The position numbers were made by a program, and so were the translations under genes. A stretch of DNA of 64,000 bases from assembly GCA_947389015.1 (NCBI GenBank), contig CANDVA010000012.1:31904-95903 (forward strand), in the 5' to 3' direction. Of the stretch, positions 7,148 through 16,576 are shown piece after piece. Every line of letters begins with the position of its first letter. Within the stretch, counting starts at the first letter, position 1. This DNA is from an uncultured Clostridia bacterium (GTDB taxonomy: Bacteria; Bacillota; Clostridia; Oscillospirales; Ruminococcaceae). The notes below the pieces were generated by a model. It had not been told where the DNA came from. It saw only the letters and a program-made list of their open reading frames with translations, and did not search any database.

Positions 7148-8898
7148 TGGATAGCAAACGATTGACGAAAAAAGGCGCTCTCGGGCGTATCCTCCGCTAT
7201 ATGAAAGGGCAGATACCGCTTGTGATGCTGGCGATAGCGTGCGCGGCGGGCAGCGTCCTGCTGTCGCTGTACACCACTGTGCTGATAGGCAGGGCGGTGG
7301 ACTGTATCGTAGATGGCAATGTGAATTTTGAGCGTATGGCGCCAATTCTGATAACGATAGCGGCGATAATTCCCGCAGTCGCGCTGCTTCAATGGCTGAT
7401 GTACTTCTCGACCAACAAGATAACCCATAAGACCGTTAAGCAGCTCCGCGCGGATATCTTCACGCATTTGCAGCACCTGCCGCTCAGCTTTATCGACGCG
7501 AATTCCCACGGTGACATTATCAGCCGCGTAGTCAACGACGTGGACGCTGTGAGCGAGGGTTTATTGCAGGGTTTTCAGCAGCTTTTCACGGGCGTTGTGA
7601 CGATAATCGGCACGCTTGTATTTATGGCAAGACTCAACTGGCAGATAACGCTTGTGGTAGTCTGCATTACGCCGCTTTCGTTCGCGGTAGCGGCGATAAT
7701 CTCCAAGCTCTGTTTCAATAAGTTTAAGGAGCAGTCCGCGATAAAGGGCGAGCTTACGGGCTATATTGACGAGCATATCGGCGGTCAGCGGCTCGTTAAG
7801 GCATTCGGGTTTGAAAAGACCGCCGAAGCGCAGTTCGGCGAGATCAACGAGCGGCTGAACGTCTGCGGGCGCATAGCACAGTTTTATTCAGCGCTGACAA
7901 ATCCCTGCACCCGTTTCGTGAACTCTCTCGTATACGCGGGAGTAGGCGTATTCGGCGCGCTGAACGCAGTCAAGGCGGTTTCGGGCGGCTTCACGGTCGG
8001 CGATCTGAGCTGTTTCTTACAGTACGCTAACCAGTACACCAAGCCGTTCAACGAGATATCGGGCGTTGTTACCGAGCTTCAGAACGCGTTGGCTTCGGCT
8101 TCGAGAATATTTGCGCTTATCGACGAGCGGTCCGAAAGCTCTGACGCGGGTAAAAAGGTACTCGAAAAAAGCGACGGGCGCGTTCAGATCAAGAACGTAT
8201 CGTTCTCCTATGTTCCCGAAAAGCCTCTTATCGAGAACCTGAACCTTGACGTTAAGAGCGGTCAGCATATCGCGATAGTAGGACCCACAGGCTGCGGAAA
8301 GACCACGCTGATAAACCTGTTAATGAGGTTTTACGACGTTGTGAGCGGTGAAATAAAAGTCAGCGGATTGCCCGTCAAGGACATCACGCGCAACAGTCTG
8401 CGCGGCAATTTTGGTATCGTATTGCAGGAGACGTGGGTTTTCCGCGGCACGGTACGCGACAATATCGCCTACGGCAAGCCCGACGCGACCTTGGAGGAGA
8501 TTATCGCCGCCGCCAAAGCAGCTCACGCGCACAGCTTCATAAAGCGCCTGCCGGAGGGCTACGATACGGTGATAACCAACGACGCGGAGCTGTCGCAGGG
8601 ACAGCGGCAGCTGCTGTCGATTGCGAGGATAATGCTCTCGCTGCCGTCAATGCTGATACTGGACGAGGCTACGTCCTCGATAGATACGCGCACAGAAATG
8701 AAGATACAGAACGCGTTCGACAAGCTGATGCAGGGGCGCACGAGTTTTGTAGTCGCGCACAGGCTCTCGACTATTCGTGAGGCTGACTGCATATTGGTAA
8801 TGAAGTCGGGGCATATCGTCGAGCAGGGCACGCACACCGAGCTTATGGAAAAGGACGGCTTTTACGCGGAGCTTATACGTTCAAGACAAGAGGGGTAG
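7147..8898 (+). CDS. Heterodimeric ABC exporter subunit with catalytic ATP site
   Basis: 583 residues, transmembrane domain (1-330) then nucleotide-binding domain. Walker A GPTGCGKTT is near 379, Walker B LILDEATS near 503 with the catalytic Glu intact, H-loop VVAHRLST near 540. The signature motif is LSQGQ rather than LSGGQ; in heterodimers the altered signature pairs with the partner's degenerate Walker B, which is exactly what the preceding gene shows. Together the two form one exporter with one working ATP site. The next gene (BrxD-like) begins 19 bases after the stop, so the exporter shares its transcript with three genes that are not normal transporter partners. Confidence 0.93.
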   Translation: MDSKRLTKKGALGRILRYMKGQIPLVMLAIACAAGSVLLSLYTTVLIGRAVDCIVDGNVNFERMAPILITIAAIIPAVALLQWLMYFSTNKITHKTVKQLRADIFTHLQHLPLSFIDANSHGDIISRVVNDVDAVSEGLLQGFQQLFTGVVTIIGTLVFMARLNWQITLVVVCITPLSFAVAAIISKLCFNKFKEQSAIKGELTGYIDEHIGGQRLVKAFGFEKTAEAQFGEINERLNVCGRIAQFYSALTNPCTRFVNSLVYAGVGVFGALNAVKAVSGGFTVGDLSCFLQYANQYTKPFNEISGVVTELQNALASASRIFALIDERSESSDAGKKVLEKSDGRVQIKNVSFSYVPEKPLIENLNLDVKSGQHIAIVGPTGCGKTTLINLLMRFYDVVSGEIKVSGLPVKDITRNSLRGNFGIVLQETWVFRGTVRDNIAYGKPDATLEEIIAAAKAAHAHSFIKRLPEGYDTVITNDAELSQGQRQLLSIARIMLSLPSMLILDEATSSIDTRTEMKIQNAFDKLMQGRTSFVVAHRLSTIREADCILVMKSGHIVEQGTHTELMEKDGFYAELIRSRQEG

Positions 8899-8917
8899 AT
8901 CGGAAAGGTTGGTAAAG

Positions 8918-10231
8918 ATGCAAATTCCTAAACGAATAGCCGCGGGACTTATCAACGCGCTGAAGGGCGGCGTTGTGCCGCGCACGGGACTTGGTTATAT
9001 CGCAGTCGGGCGTACCGACGAAATCAATGCGCTCCTGCATGACGTAGCGATAGCCGAGGACGGTGGCGCGTTTTTTCGCTTTATCGTCGGTAAATTCGGC
9101 AGCGGTAAGAGCTTCCTGATACAGACCATGCGTCAGCACGTAATGGACAGGGGCTTTGCCTCCGCCGACGCGGATTTGTCTCCTGAGCGCAGACTTATGG
9201 GCACAAAAGGGCAGGGGCTGGCTACCTATCGCGAGCTTATGCGTTCGCTTTCCGTAAAGGCTAAGCCCGACGGCGGTGCGCTGTCGCTGATACTTGAAAA
9301 GTGGATAAACGGCGTTCGAGGCGAGGTAATAGCGGACGGTATGACTCCCGACAACGCATTTTTCGACGCCGAGGTAGAAAAGCGTATCTACGCGAAAATA
9401 AACGGCTTGGAGAATATGGTCCACGGCTTTGATTTTGCCGCTGTGATAATCACGTATTACCGCGCCTTCCGTGACGGCAACGACGAGCGGCAAAGCAAAG
9501 CCGTCCGCTGGTTGCGCGGCGAGTACTCCACCAGGACCGAGGCAAAGCATGACTTGGGTATAAACGTAATTATCTCCGACGATAACTGGTACGATTATAT
9601 CAAGCTGATGACGGCGTTCCTCGTGAACGCGGGCTACAAGGGTCTGGTCATTATGATAGACGAGCTTGTCAACATAATGAAGATATCCAATTCGATAACG
9701 CGTCAGAACAATTACGAGAAAATACTGATGATGTATAACGACGTAATGCAGGGCAAAGCCTCGTATCTCGGGATAATTATGGGCGGCACTCCGCAGTGCG
9801 TCGAGGATACGCGGCGCGGTGTGTTCAGCTACGAGGCACTGCGCTCGCGGCTTGAGCGCGGACGTTACGCGACCGACGAAACGCACGATATGTTAGCGCC
9901 GATAATCAGGCTCAATCCGCTTTCTTACGAGGAGCTGACTGTATTGATGGAGAAGCTCTCCGAGATACACGCGCTGCTGTATGATTACGAGCCGAAAATA
10001 ACGCTCGAGGACAGGATATATTTCGTTAAGGCTGAGTTTGAGCGCGTAGGAGCGCAGACAAACGTCACGCCGCGCGAGATGATACGCGACTTTATAGAGC
10101 TGCTGAATATCGCCTATCAGCACCCCGAAAAAACTCTTCCGCAGCTTATGGGCGAGGATGAGTTCAAGTTCGCGGAGGGCGAGGGCGATAATTCCGAAAA
10201 TGCGGACGGCTTTGAGGATTTTGATTTGTGA
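8918..10231 (+). CDS. BrxD-like P-loop ATPase (BREX ATP-binding domain family)
   Basis: 437 residues. The P-loop GKFGSGKSF (residues 58-66) after GRTDEINALL, the later Walker B VIMIDEL near 250, and the overall order match the DUF2791 family, whose best-known members are BrxC/BrxD of the BREX phage-defence systems. The C-terminus is acidic (EGEGDNSENADGFEDFDL). I chose the ATG at 8918, 9 bases after GGAAAGG, over a TTG at 8909. Known family context: BrxD sits next to the helicase BrxHI in type 2 BREX, and the same pair occurs here two genes apart without pglX, pglZ or pglW. No BrxB, methylase or phosphatase is present within this window. Confidence 0.85.
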   Translation: MQIPKRIAAGLINALKGGVVPRTGLGYIAVGRTDEINALLHDVAIAEDGGAFFRFIVGKFGSGKSFLIQTMRQHVMDRGFASADADLSPERRLMGTKGQGLATYRELMRSLSVKAKPDGGALSLILEKWINGVRGEVIADGMTPDNAFFDAEVEKRIYAKINGLENMVHGFDFAAVIITYYRAFRDGNDERQSKAVRWLRGEYSTRTEAKHDLGINVIISDDNWYDYIKLMTAFLVNAGYKGLVIMIDELVNIMKISNSITRQNNYEKILMMYNDVMQGKASYLGIIMGGTPQCVEDTRRGVFSYEALRSRLERGRYATDETHDMLAPIIRLNPLSYEELTVLMEKLSEIHALLYDYEPKITLEDRIYFVKAEFERVGAQTNVTPREMIRDFIELLNIAYQHPEKTLPQLMGEDEFKFAEGEGDNSENADGFEDFDL

Positions 10232-10237
10232 GGGCAT

Positions 10238-10690
10238 ATGGAAATTATTAATTATTTTGACTGCAATAACAAACAGCATTGGCTTGCCGAGATCAAAAAA
10301 AGCGATTGGCGCGCGGCTCCCACGCTCGCGGGATTTCTGGAGAGCGGAACGTTCTTTGAAATGCTGGGCGACGGCGTTTTGCTGCTCCTTACGGACGGTG
10401 ACAAGCTGGTTTCGTTTTTAACGTTCGCGCGGAATGACTGTATCGATGATAAGTCGCTGTACCCGTGGATTGGCTTTGTGTTTACATTTCCCGAGTACCG
10501 CGGACACAGATACGTCGGACGGCTGATAGAGCGCTGCGAGGAAATTGCTCGTGAAAAAAAAGTCAGAAACGTCTACGTTTGCACCGATCACATAGGGCTT
10601 TACGAGAAATACGGTTATTCGTATCTCGAAAATCGCGTCGACATCTACGGAGACGACAGCAGGATTTACATAAAGAAAATAATGGACTGA
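10238..10690 (+). CDS. GNAT-family N-acetyltransferase between the BrxD-like and helicase genes
   Basis: 150 residues. The acetyl-CoA-binding motif A is visible as GFVFTFPEYRGHRYVGRLIERCEE in pieces (FPEYRGHRYVG carries the R/Q-x-x-G-x-G/A-like loop) around residue 85, and LYEKYGYSYLE near 125 is the usual GNAT motif B. The substrate is unknown. The gene begins 6 bases after the BrxD-like stop and ends 4 bases before the helicase, so translation of the three is probably coupled. It may be a passenger, or it may modify a nucleic acid, protein or small molecule as part of the module. Confidence 0.85.
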   Translation: MEIINYFDCNNKQHWLAEIKKSDWRAAPTLAGFLESGTFFEMLGDGVLLLLTDGDKLVSFLTFARNDCIDDKSLYPWIGFVFTFPEYRGHRYVGRLIERCEEIAREKKVRNVYVCTDHIGLYEKYGYSYLENRVDIYGDDSRIYIKKIMD

Positions 10691-10694
10691 AACA

Positions 10695-12935
10695 ATGGGA
10701 CAGAATAACGTTTTTTACAGGCTCGCGCCGTTCATACAGGATTATATTTACCGCAATAAGTGGGAGGAGCTGCGTGATATTCAGGTTGCCGCCGCCGAGA
10801 TAATCTTCGATACCGACGACAATCTGCTGCTCACCTCGGGCACGGCTAGCGGAAAGACCGAAGCCGCGTTTCTCCCCGTGATAACGCAGCTCTGGGAGAA
10901 CCCTGCGGGCAGCGTGGGAGCGCTATATATTTCGCCATTGAAAGCACTGATAAACGATCAGTTCGAGCGACTTGAGGAGCTTCTCGAGGAAGCGGACATA
11001 CCGGTCACGAAATGGCACGGCGACGCTTCACCCTCCGCGAAAAAGAAGCTTGTCAAAAATCCGCGCGGCATAATGCAGACCACTCCAGAAAGTCTGGAGA
11101 GCTTGCTTATGCGCAACAGCTCCAACGCCTACCGACTGTTTTCCGACCTGCGTTTCGTCATTATCGACGAGGTGCATTATTTTATGGACAACGACCGCGG
11201 CTTGCAGCTCCTGTCTATATTGGAGCGACTTCAGCGGATTATCGGCTTTATTCCGCGGAGAATAGGTCTTTCCGCGACCCTCGGCGACTGCACCAATGCC
11301 GAGAAATGGCTCTGTATGGGTACGGATGTGCCATGCAATACTCCAAAAGTTCATGATAAAAACCGCAGGGTGCGCTTGTCGGTACGGTTTTTTCCGTTAG
11401 CCGAAAAGATACCTAATTCCGACAGCAAAACGCTTCTCGAGCATTATTATGAATACCTCTACGAGAGTACTCACGCCAAGCGGTGCATACTATTCTCCAA
11501 CAGCAAGGGCGAGGTGGAGGAGAACATTGCGCATATGAAACGGCTGTCCGAGAAAAATCATGGCAGCGACTGTTATCTTGTCCACCACGCGAATATTTCT
11601 CCCGCGCTGCGCGAATTCGCCGAAAAGCGAATGAAATCGAGCGAGCTGCCCGTATGTACGGGAGCGACGGTGACGCTCGAGCTTGGTATCGACCTCGGAC
11701 ATCTGGAGCGAATAGTTCAGACGGGTTGTCCGCTTACGGTTTCCGGTCTGGTACAGCGTCTCGGACGAACGGGACGTCGCGGCGACGCGATAGGCGAAAT
11801 GCGCTTCGCGTTCCGCTGGGACATGAGCCTGCCGCCGAATACGTTCTATAAAGAGGTCAACTGGGACCTTGTGATGTGCGCGGCAATGATACTTTTGTAT
11901 ACTCAAGAAAAATGGGTCGAGCCGATGTATCTTCCCAAACTGCCGTATAGCCTGTTGTATCATCAGACCATGTCGATACTCGCGGCAAGCGGCTCGGTTC
12001 AGCCAAAGGAGCTTGCGCGGCAGGTGCTCACGCTGGCGGTTTTCCGATACGTTTCCAAGGAGGATTATCTGCTTCTTCTGCGTCATATGCTTGAGAACGG
12101 ACAGCTTGAGCGCGGCGAGGACGGGCTGATGATCGGCGAAAAGGGCGAAGCTGCAGTGAACAATTACGAGTTTCTGGCGGTGTTTTCCGTTCCCGTTGAG
12201 TACACGGTGCGGAGCAGCGCGGGAAACGGGGCGTCGGCGGAGATAATCGGCACGGTGCAGAACCCGTTTCCGCCGAAATCGCAGTTTGCGCTCGCGGGGC
12301 AGGCATGGGAGGTCACGGAGCTTGACAAGAAGCAGCAGACGATATACGTCAAGAGGATAGAGGGCATTTCCGCTAATACGTGGACGGATACGGGCAACGA
12401 GTACGTTCACACCAAGGTGATGAAGAAGATGCTGGAAGTTCTCCGCAGCGACGAGCAGTACGCGTTCCTCGACGAGAGCGCCCGCAAGCGTCTCGACGAT
12501 ATACGCCGTCTATGCAGAAACGCGTCAATGAGCGGCGAGACGATAAGCGACTGCGAGCTTGCGAGCGGCACGGTATCCGAGGGAGAACGTATCGTTATAC
12601 CGCTCTCCGAGACGGTATTCGCGGTGTTTCCGTTTCTGGGAACCCGCGGCACAATGGCTCTGCTTTACGCGCTTCGCGAGCGCGGATTTCAAGCGAATGT
12701 ATGGCTCCAGCGTTACATTCCCGTATGTATTGAGGTGCAGACCGATATGGGAAGGGAAGCGCTTACCGCCGCGCTGAACGAGATAAAGGCGGACGGCGCG
12801 GACAAGTATTCGTTCAGAATTCCCGAAAACTGCGAGATAGCGGGGAAGTTCAACGACTATATCCCGCGGCAATTATTGATAAAGCAGTATATTGAGGACT
12901 ATCTCGATACTGACGAACTGAGATTAATGGAATAA
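10695..12935 (+). CDS. Superfamily 2 helicase of the BrxHI/Lhr-like type
   Basis: 746 residues. Helicase motifs in order: Q-like WEELRDIQ near 25, motif I TSGTASGKTEA near 48, Ia YISPLKALINDQ near 80, Ib TTPESLESLL near 130, motif II DEVH at 158-161, motif III LSATLGD near 195, motif V ATVTLELGIDLG near 330 and motif VI QRLGRTGRRGD near 355. DEVH and the motif V/VI spelling are typical of the Lhr and BrxHI group rather than RecQ or UvrB. A long C-terminal region (400-746) has no motif I can name. Together with the BrxD-like ATPase it recalls the brxD-brxHI pair. A strong terminator follows. Confidence 0.88.
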   Translation: MGQNNVFYRLAPFIQDYIYRNKWEELRDIQVAAAEIIFDTDDNLLLTSGTASGKTEAAFLPVITQLWENPAGSVGALYISPLKALINDQFERLEELLEEADIPVTKWHGDASPSAKKKLVKNPRGIMQTTPESLESLLMRNSSNAYRLFSDLRFVIIDEVHYFMDNDRGLQLLSILERLQRIIGFIPRRIGLSATLGDCTNAEKWLCMGTDVPCNTPKVHDKNRRVRLSVRFFPLAEKIPNSDSKTLLEHYYEYLYESTHAKRCILFSNSKGEVEENIAHMKRLSEKNHGSDCYLVHHANISPALREFAEKRMKSSELPVCTGATVTLELGIDLGHLERIVQTGCPLTVSGLVQRLGRTGRRGDAIGEMRFAFRWDMSLPPNTFYKEVNWDLVMCAAMILLYTQEKWVEPMYLPKLPYSLLYHQTMSILAASGSVQPKELARQVLTLAVFRYVSKEDYLLLLRHMLENGQLERGEDGLMIGEKGEAAVNNYEFLAVFSVPVEYTVRSSAGNGASAEIIGTVQNPFPPKSQFALAGQAWEVTELDKKQQTIYVKRIEGISANTWTDTGNEYVHTKVMKKMLEVLRSDEQYAFLDESARKRLDDIRRLCRNASMSGETISDCELASGTVSEGERIVIPLSETVFAVFPFLGTRGTMALLYALRERGFQANVWLQRYIPVCIEVQTDMGREALTAALNEIKADGADKYSFRIPENCEIAGKFNDYIPRQLLIKQYIEDYLDTDELRLME

Positions 12936-12939
12936 AAAA

Positions 12940-12965
12940 TGCCGCTGTTCAAACGAACAGCGGCA
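12940..12965. terminator. Bidirectional terminator between the helicase and tuf
   Basis: TGCCGCTGTTC, loop AAAC, GAACAGCGGCA: an 11-bp perfect stem, flanked by AAAAAA on the left and TTTTG on the right, placed between two convergent genes. It can end transcripts from both sides. Confidence 0.9.
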
Positions 12966-12989
12966 CATTTTGTTTTGTTAATCGTTAAA

Positions 12990-14225
12990 TTACTCAGCAA
13001 TCTTTGTAACAACGCCGGAGCCAACGGTACGACCACCCTCACGGATAGCGAAACGCAGACCCTCCTCAATAGCGATAGGAGTGATAAGCTCAACATCCAT
13101 TACAACGTTATCGCCGGGCATGCACATTTCCTTATCGGCAGGCAGTGTGATTACGCCGGTAACGTCGGTAGTTCTGAAGAAGAACTGCGGACGGTAGTTG
13201 GAAACGAACGGAGTGTGACGACCGCCCTCTTCCTTCTTAAGAACGTAAACCTGACCGCTGAACTTGGTGTGCGGGTGAATAGAACCGGGCTTGCAGAGAA
13301 CCTGACCACGCTCAATCTGATCACGTGTGATACCACGGAGCAGCGCGCCGATGTTGTAGCCCGCAACAGCCTCGTCAAGGGTCTTTCTGAACATCTCAAG
13401 ACCTGTAACGACAGTGCTCTTGGGCTCGTCAACCAGACCGGTGATCTCAACGGTATCGTTTACCTTTACAACGCCGCGCTCTACACGACCGGTAGCAACG
13501 GTACCACGACCGGTGATGGTCATAGTATCCTCAACAGGCATCAAGAAAGGCTTGTTCTCGTCTCTCTCGGGAGCGGGAATGTAGGAATCGATAGCTTCCA
13601 TCAGCTTCTTGATGCAAGCGTACTCGGGAGCGTCGGGATCCTTGGAATCGGAATCCAGAGCAACCTTTGCGGAGCCGCGGATGATCGGGATGTCGTCTCC
13701 GGGGAAGCCGTTCTTGGACAGCTCGCCGCGGATATCCATATCAACCAGCTCAAGCATCTCATCGGGATCGTTGTACTCGCCGGTAGCGGGATCGTACTCG
13801 CCTGCATCGTCGCACTTGTTGATAAATACAACCATTGCGGGAACGCCAACCTGACGTGCGAGCAGAATGTGCTCTTTGGTCTGAGCCATAGGACCGTCGG
13901 TACCCGCAACAACGAGTACAGCGCCGTCCATCTGAGCCGCACCGGTGATCATGTTCTTGATATAGTCGGCATGGCCGGGGCAGTCAACGTGAGCGTAGTG
14001 ACGCGCGTCGGTCTCATACTCAACGTGAGCGGTATTGATCGTGATGCCGCGCTCTCTCTCCTCGGGAGCCTTATCAATCATATCATAAGCCTCAAACTTA
14101 GCCTGACCCTTGAGTGCCAGCCACTTTGTGATAGCAGCGGTCAGAGTGGTCTTACCGTGGTCAACGTGACCGATGGTACCGATATTAACATGGGGTTTGC
14201 TGGAATTATATTTTTCCTTAGCCAT
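12990..14225 (-). CDS. tuf: Translation elongation factor Tu
   Basis: 411 residues, longer than the usual 394-400. It delivers aminoacyl-tRNA to the ribosome with GTP. G1 GHVDHGKT, G2 [12 protein letters not shown]3 DCPGH, G4 NKCD, and the C-terminal domains with RTTDVTG and GRTVGSG are all present. Between NKCD and the next helix (EMLELVDMD) there is an extra loop of about 11 residues ([15 protein letters not shown]), and a further few-residue expansion follows GSAKVAL; these account for the extra length. It has its own promoter, separate from fusA, and the GGAGG site lies just before the ATG. Confidence 0.98.
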   Translation of the reverse strand: MAKEKYNSSKPHVNIGTIGHVDHGKTTLTAAITKWLALKGQAKFEAYDMIDKAPEERERGITINTAHVEYETDARHYAHVDCPGHADYIKNMITGAAQMDGAVLVVAGTDGPMAQTKEHILLARQVGVPAMVVFINKCDDAGEYDPATGEYNDPDEMLELVDMDIRGELSKNGFPGDDIPIIRGSAKVALDSDSKDPDAPEYACIKKLMEAIDSYIPAPERDENKPFLMPVEDTMTITGRGTVATGRVERGVVKVNDTVEITGLVDEPKSTVVTGLEMFRKTLDEAVAGYNIGALLRGITRDQIERGQVLCKPGSIHPHTKFSGQVYVLKKEEGGRHTPFVSNYRPQFFFRTTDVTGVITLPADKEMCMPGDNVVMDVELITPIAIEEGLRFAIREGGRTVGSGVVTKIAE

Positions 14226-14285
14226 TGGTATTTCCTCCTTTAATAGGCATTTGGGCGTTTTGCCCGAAAAAATGTTTACAGTAAT

Positions 14286-14314
14286 ATTCTACCATTTTTT
14301 GTGGAAAAAATCAA
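14286..14314 (-). promoter_or_regulatory. Promoter of tuf
   Basis: Minus strand TTGATT (14309-14314), 17 bases, TAGAAT (14286-14291), 60 bases before the start. A short GGGC/GCCC hairpin lies at about 14248-14260 in the leader. Confidence 0.65.
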
Positions 14315-14364
14315 GTAGTTTTCTCAATATTCCACAAATATTTTCAACGGAATGTCAACAAATG

Positions 14365-16452
14365 TTAATCATTCTGCTTTCTCTTGGACATAATGCCCTC
14401 GGCGATGTTCTTGGGAACCTCGATATAGCTGTGCGGCTCCATAACGTACTGACCGCGTCCCTGTGTCTTGGAGCGGAGGTCGTTGGAGTAACCGAACATC
14501 TCGGAGAGCGGAACGAGAGCGGTGATCTGCTCCGTACCGAAGCGGGATTCCTGACCCTGTATCTGTCCGCGGCGCGATGTGAGATCGCCGATGACCGTAC
14601 CGGTGTAATCTGACGGACATACAACTACGACCTTCATGATCGGCTCGAGGATTATCGAGCTTGCCTTTCTGAGGGCTTCCTTGATAGCCATAGAGCCCGC
14701 GATCTTAAACGCCATTTCGGACGAGTCTACCTCGTGGTAGGAACCGTCGTACAGCGAGACCTTAAGGTCTACAACCGGGTAGCCTGCGAGAACGCCTGCG
14801 TTCAGCGCACCCTGGATACCTGCGTCAACAGCGGGGATAAACTCCTTCGGGATAGCGCCGCCGACTACGTCGTTGCTGAACTCGTAGCCCTTGCCGCTTT
14901 CGTTAGGCTCTACGCGGATCTTTACATGACCGTACTGACCCGAACCGCCCGACTGACGTTTGTACTTCATATCAACGTCGGCATTGCCCGTAATGGTCTC
15001 CTTGTAGGCAACCTGGGGAGCACCAACGTTCGCCTCAACCTTGAACTCGCGCAGCAGTCTGTCGACGATGATCTCGAGGTGAAGCTCGCCCATACCTGCG
15101 ATAATGGTCTGACCCGTTTCCTGATTTGTCCAGGTCTTGAAGGTCGGATCCTCTTCCGCGAGCTTTGCGAGACCGATAGCCATTTTCTCCTGACCCGCCT
15201 TGGTCTTGGGCTCGATAGCCAAATCGATAACGGGCTCGGGGAAGTCCATGGACTCGAGAATTATCGGATGAGCGGGATCGCAGAACGTATCGCCCGTAGT
15301 AGTGTACTTTGTACCTACGACAGCCGCGATATCTCCACACGGACAAGCCTCAATATCCTGTCTGTGGTTGGAGTGCATCTGCAAAATACGTCCCATACGC
15401 TCGTTTTTGTCCTTGGTGGAGTTGAGAACGCTTGTACCGGCCTCAACGAAACCGGAGTAAACTCTGAAAAAGCAGAGCTTACCAACGAACGGATCTGTCG
15501 CGATCTTGAACGCGAGCGCGGAGAACGGCTCCTTATCGCCGGGATGACGCTCCTCCTCCTCACCCGTCTCGGGATTGGTTCCCTTGATAGCGGGAATATC
15601 AAGAGGCGACGGCATAAAGTCGACGATAGCGTCGAGCAGCTTCTGAACGCCCTTGTTTCTGTAAGATGTTCCGCAGCACACGGGAACGAACTTGTTGTCG
15701 ATCGTGCCCTTGCGGATAGCCTTTTTGATCTCCTCGGCGGTGAAGTCGGCTCCCTCGTTCTCGAGGTAACGCTCCATAAGGTCGTCGTCAAGCTCGGCTA
15801 CCTTTTCAAGCAGATTAGCTCTGTACTCCTCAGCTTTGTCCTTCATGTCCGCGGGAATCTCCTCGACGCGCATATCCTTGCCGAGGTCGTCATAGTAAAT
15901 ATCGGCATTCATCTCGATAAGGTCGATAATGCCCTTGAAGTCCTGCTCAGCGCCGATAGGCAACTGAATCGGGACAGCGTTGCACTTCAGTCTGTCGTGC
16001 ATCATATCCACTACGTTATAAAAGTTCGCGCCCATAATGTCCATCTTATTTACATAAGCCATTCTGGGTACGTGATAGTTGTCCGCCTGACGCCAAACTG
16101 TTTCGGACTGCGGCTCAACGCCGCCCTTTGCGCAAAATACAGTGACAGAGCCGTCAAGCACTCTCAGAGAACGCTGAACCTCAACAGTGAAGTCAACGTG
16201 ACCGGGAGTATCGATAATATTGATACGGTGCTCTTTCCAGAACGCGGTGGTAGCGGCGGAGGTGATAGTGATGCCTCTCTCCTTCTCCTGATCCATCCAG
16301 TCCATTGTGGAAGCGCCCTCGTGCGTCTCACCCATTTTATAGTTGACGCCCGTATAGAACAGGATACGCTCCGTGGTGGTGGTCTTACCCGCGTCGATAT
16401 GAGCCATGATACCAATATTACGTGTCATTTCAAGAGAAACGTCTCTTTTCAT
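14365..16452 (-). CDS. fusA: Translation elongation factor G
   Basis: 695 residues, full length. It drives translocation on the ribosome with GTP. G1 [11 protein letters not shown]2 [11 protein letters not shown]3 [10 protein letters not shown]4 NKMD are present; domain III-V landmarks include [27 protein letters not shown] and the C-terminal [13 protein letters not shown]. The start [14 protein letters not shown] aligns with other EF-G proteins, and GGAGG sits 5 bases upstream of the ATG. It follows rpsG after a 124-base structured spacer. Confidence 0.98.
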   Translation of the reverse strand: MKRDVSLEMTRNIGIMAHIDAGKTTTTERILFYTGVNYKMGETHEGASTMDWMDQEKERGITITSAATTAFWKEHRINIIDTPGHVDFTVEVQRSLRVLDGSVTVFCAKGGVEPQSETVWRQADNYHVPRMAYVNKMDIMGANFYNVVDMMHDRLKCNAVPIQLPIGAEQDFKGIIDLIEMNADIYYDDLGKDMRVEEIPADMKDKAEEYRANLLEKVAELDDDLMERYLENEGADFTAEEIKKAIRKGTIDNKFVPVCCGTSYRNKGVQKLLDAIVDFMPSPLDIPAIKGTNPETGEEEERHPGDKEPFSALAFKIATDPFVGKLCFFRVYSGFVEAGTSVLNSTKDKNERMGRILQMHSNHRQDIEACPCGDIAAVVGTKYTTTGDTFCDPAHPIILESMDFPEPVIDLAIEPKTKAGQEKMAIGLAKLAEEDPTFKTWTNQETGQTIIAGMGELHLEIIVDRLLREFKVEANVGAPQVAYKETITGNADVDMKYKRQSGGSGQYGHVKIRVEPNESGKGYEFSNDVVGGAIPKEFIPAVDAGIQGALNAGVLAGYPVVDLKVSLYDGSYHEVDSSEMAFKIAGSMAIKEALRKASSIILEPIMKVVVVCPSDYTGTVIGDLTSRRGQIQGQESRFGTEQITALVPLSEMFGYSNDLRSKTQGRGQYVMEPHSYIEVPKNIAEGIMSKRKQND

Positions 16453-16476
16453 AAATTCCTCCGTAATACATCCTGA

Positions 16477-16576
16477 TAGCCCAAAGAATTAAACGCCGCA
16501 GAGTTTATTAGCAACAGTAGATCTACACATTGTTAATAATTCCGCTTTATTTAATTGGGCTAGACGGCGTTTAATT
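16477..16576 (-). promoter_or_regulatory. Structured rpsG-fusA spacer, possible pseudoknot
   Basis: Two long complementary pairs lie in crossing order: TAGCCCAA (16477-16484) with 16555-16562, and AATTAAACGCCG (16487-16498) with 16565-16576. Both cannot nest, so they form a pseudoknot or compete. Inside them are TTATTA/TAATAA pairing and the palindrome GTAGATCTAC. The spacer lies immediately after the rpsG stop and ends 25 bases before fusA. A translational control site for the str operon is a reasonable inference. Confidence 0.55.

Noticed and set aside
12939..14243. Long open frame on the plus strand opposite tuf
   Set aside because: It is the antisense of a highly biased, conserved gene. 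No ribosome site or family match is seen, and it spans the terminator hairpin.
14734..16476. Open frame of about 580 codons on the plus strand opposite fusA
   Set aside because: Antisense of EF-G with no motif, no ribosome site and composition dictated by the real gene.
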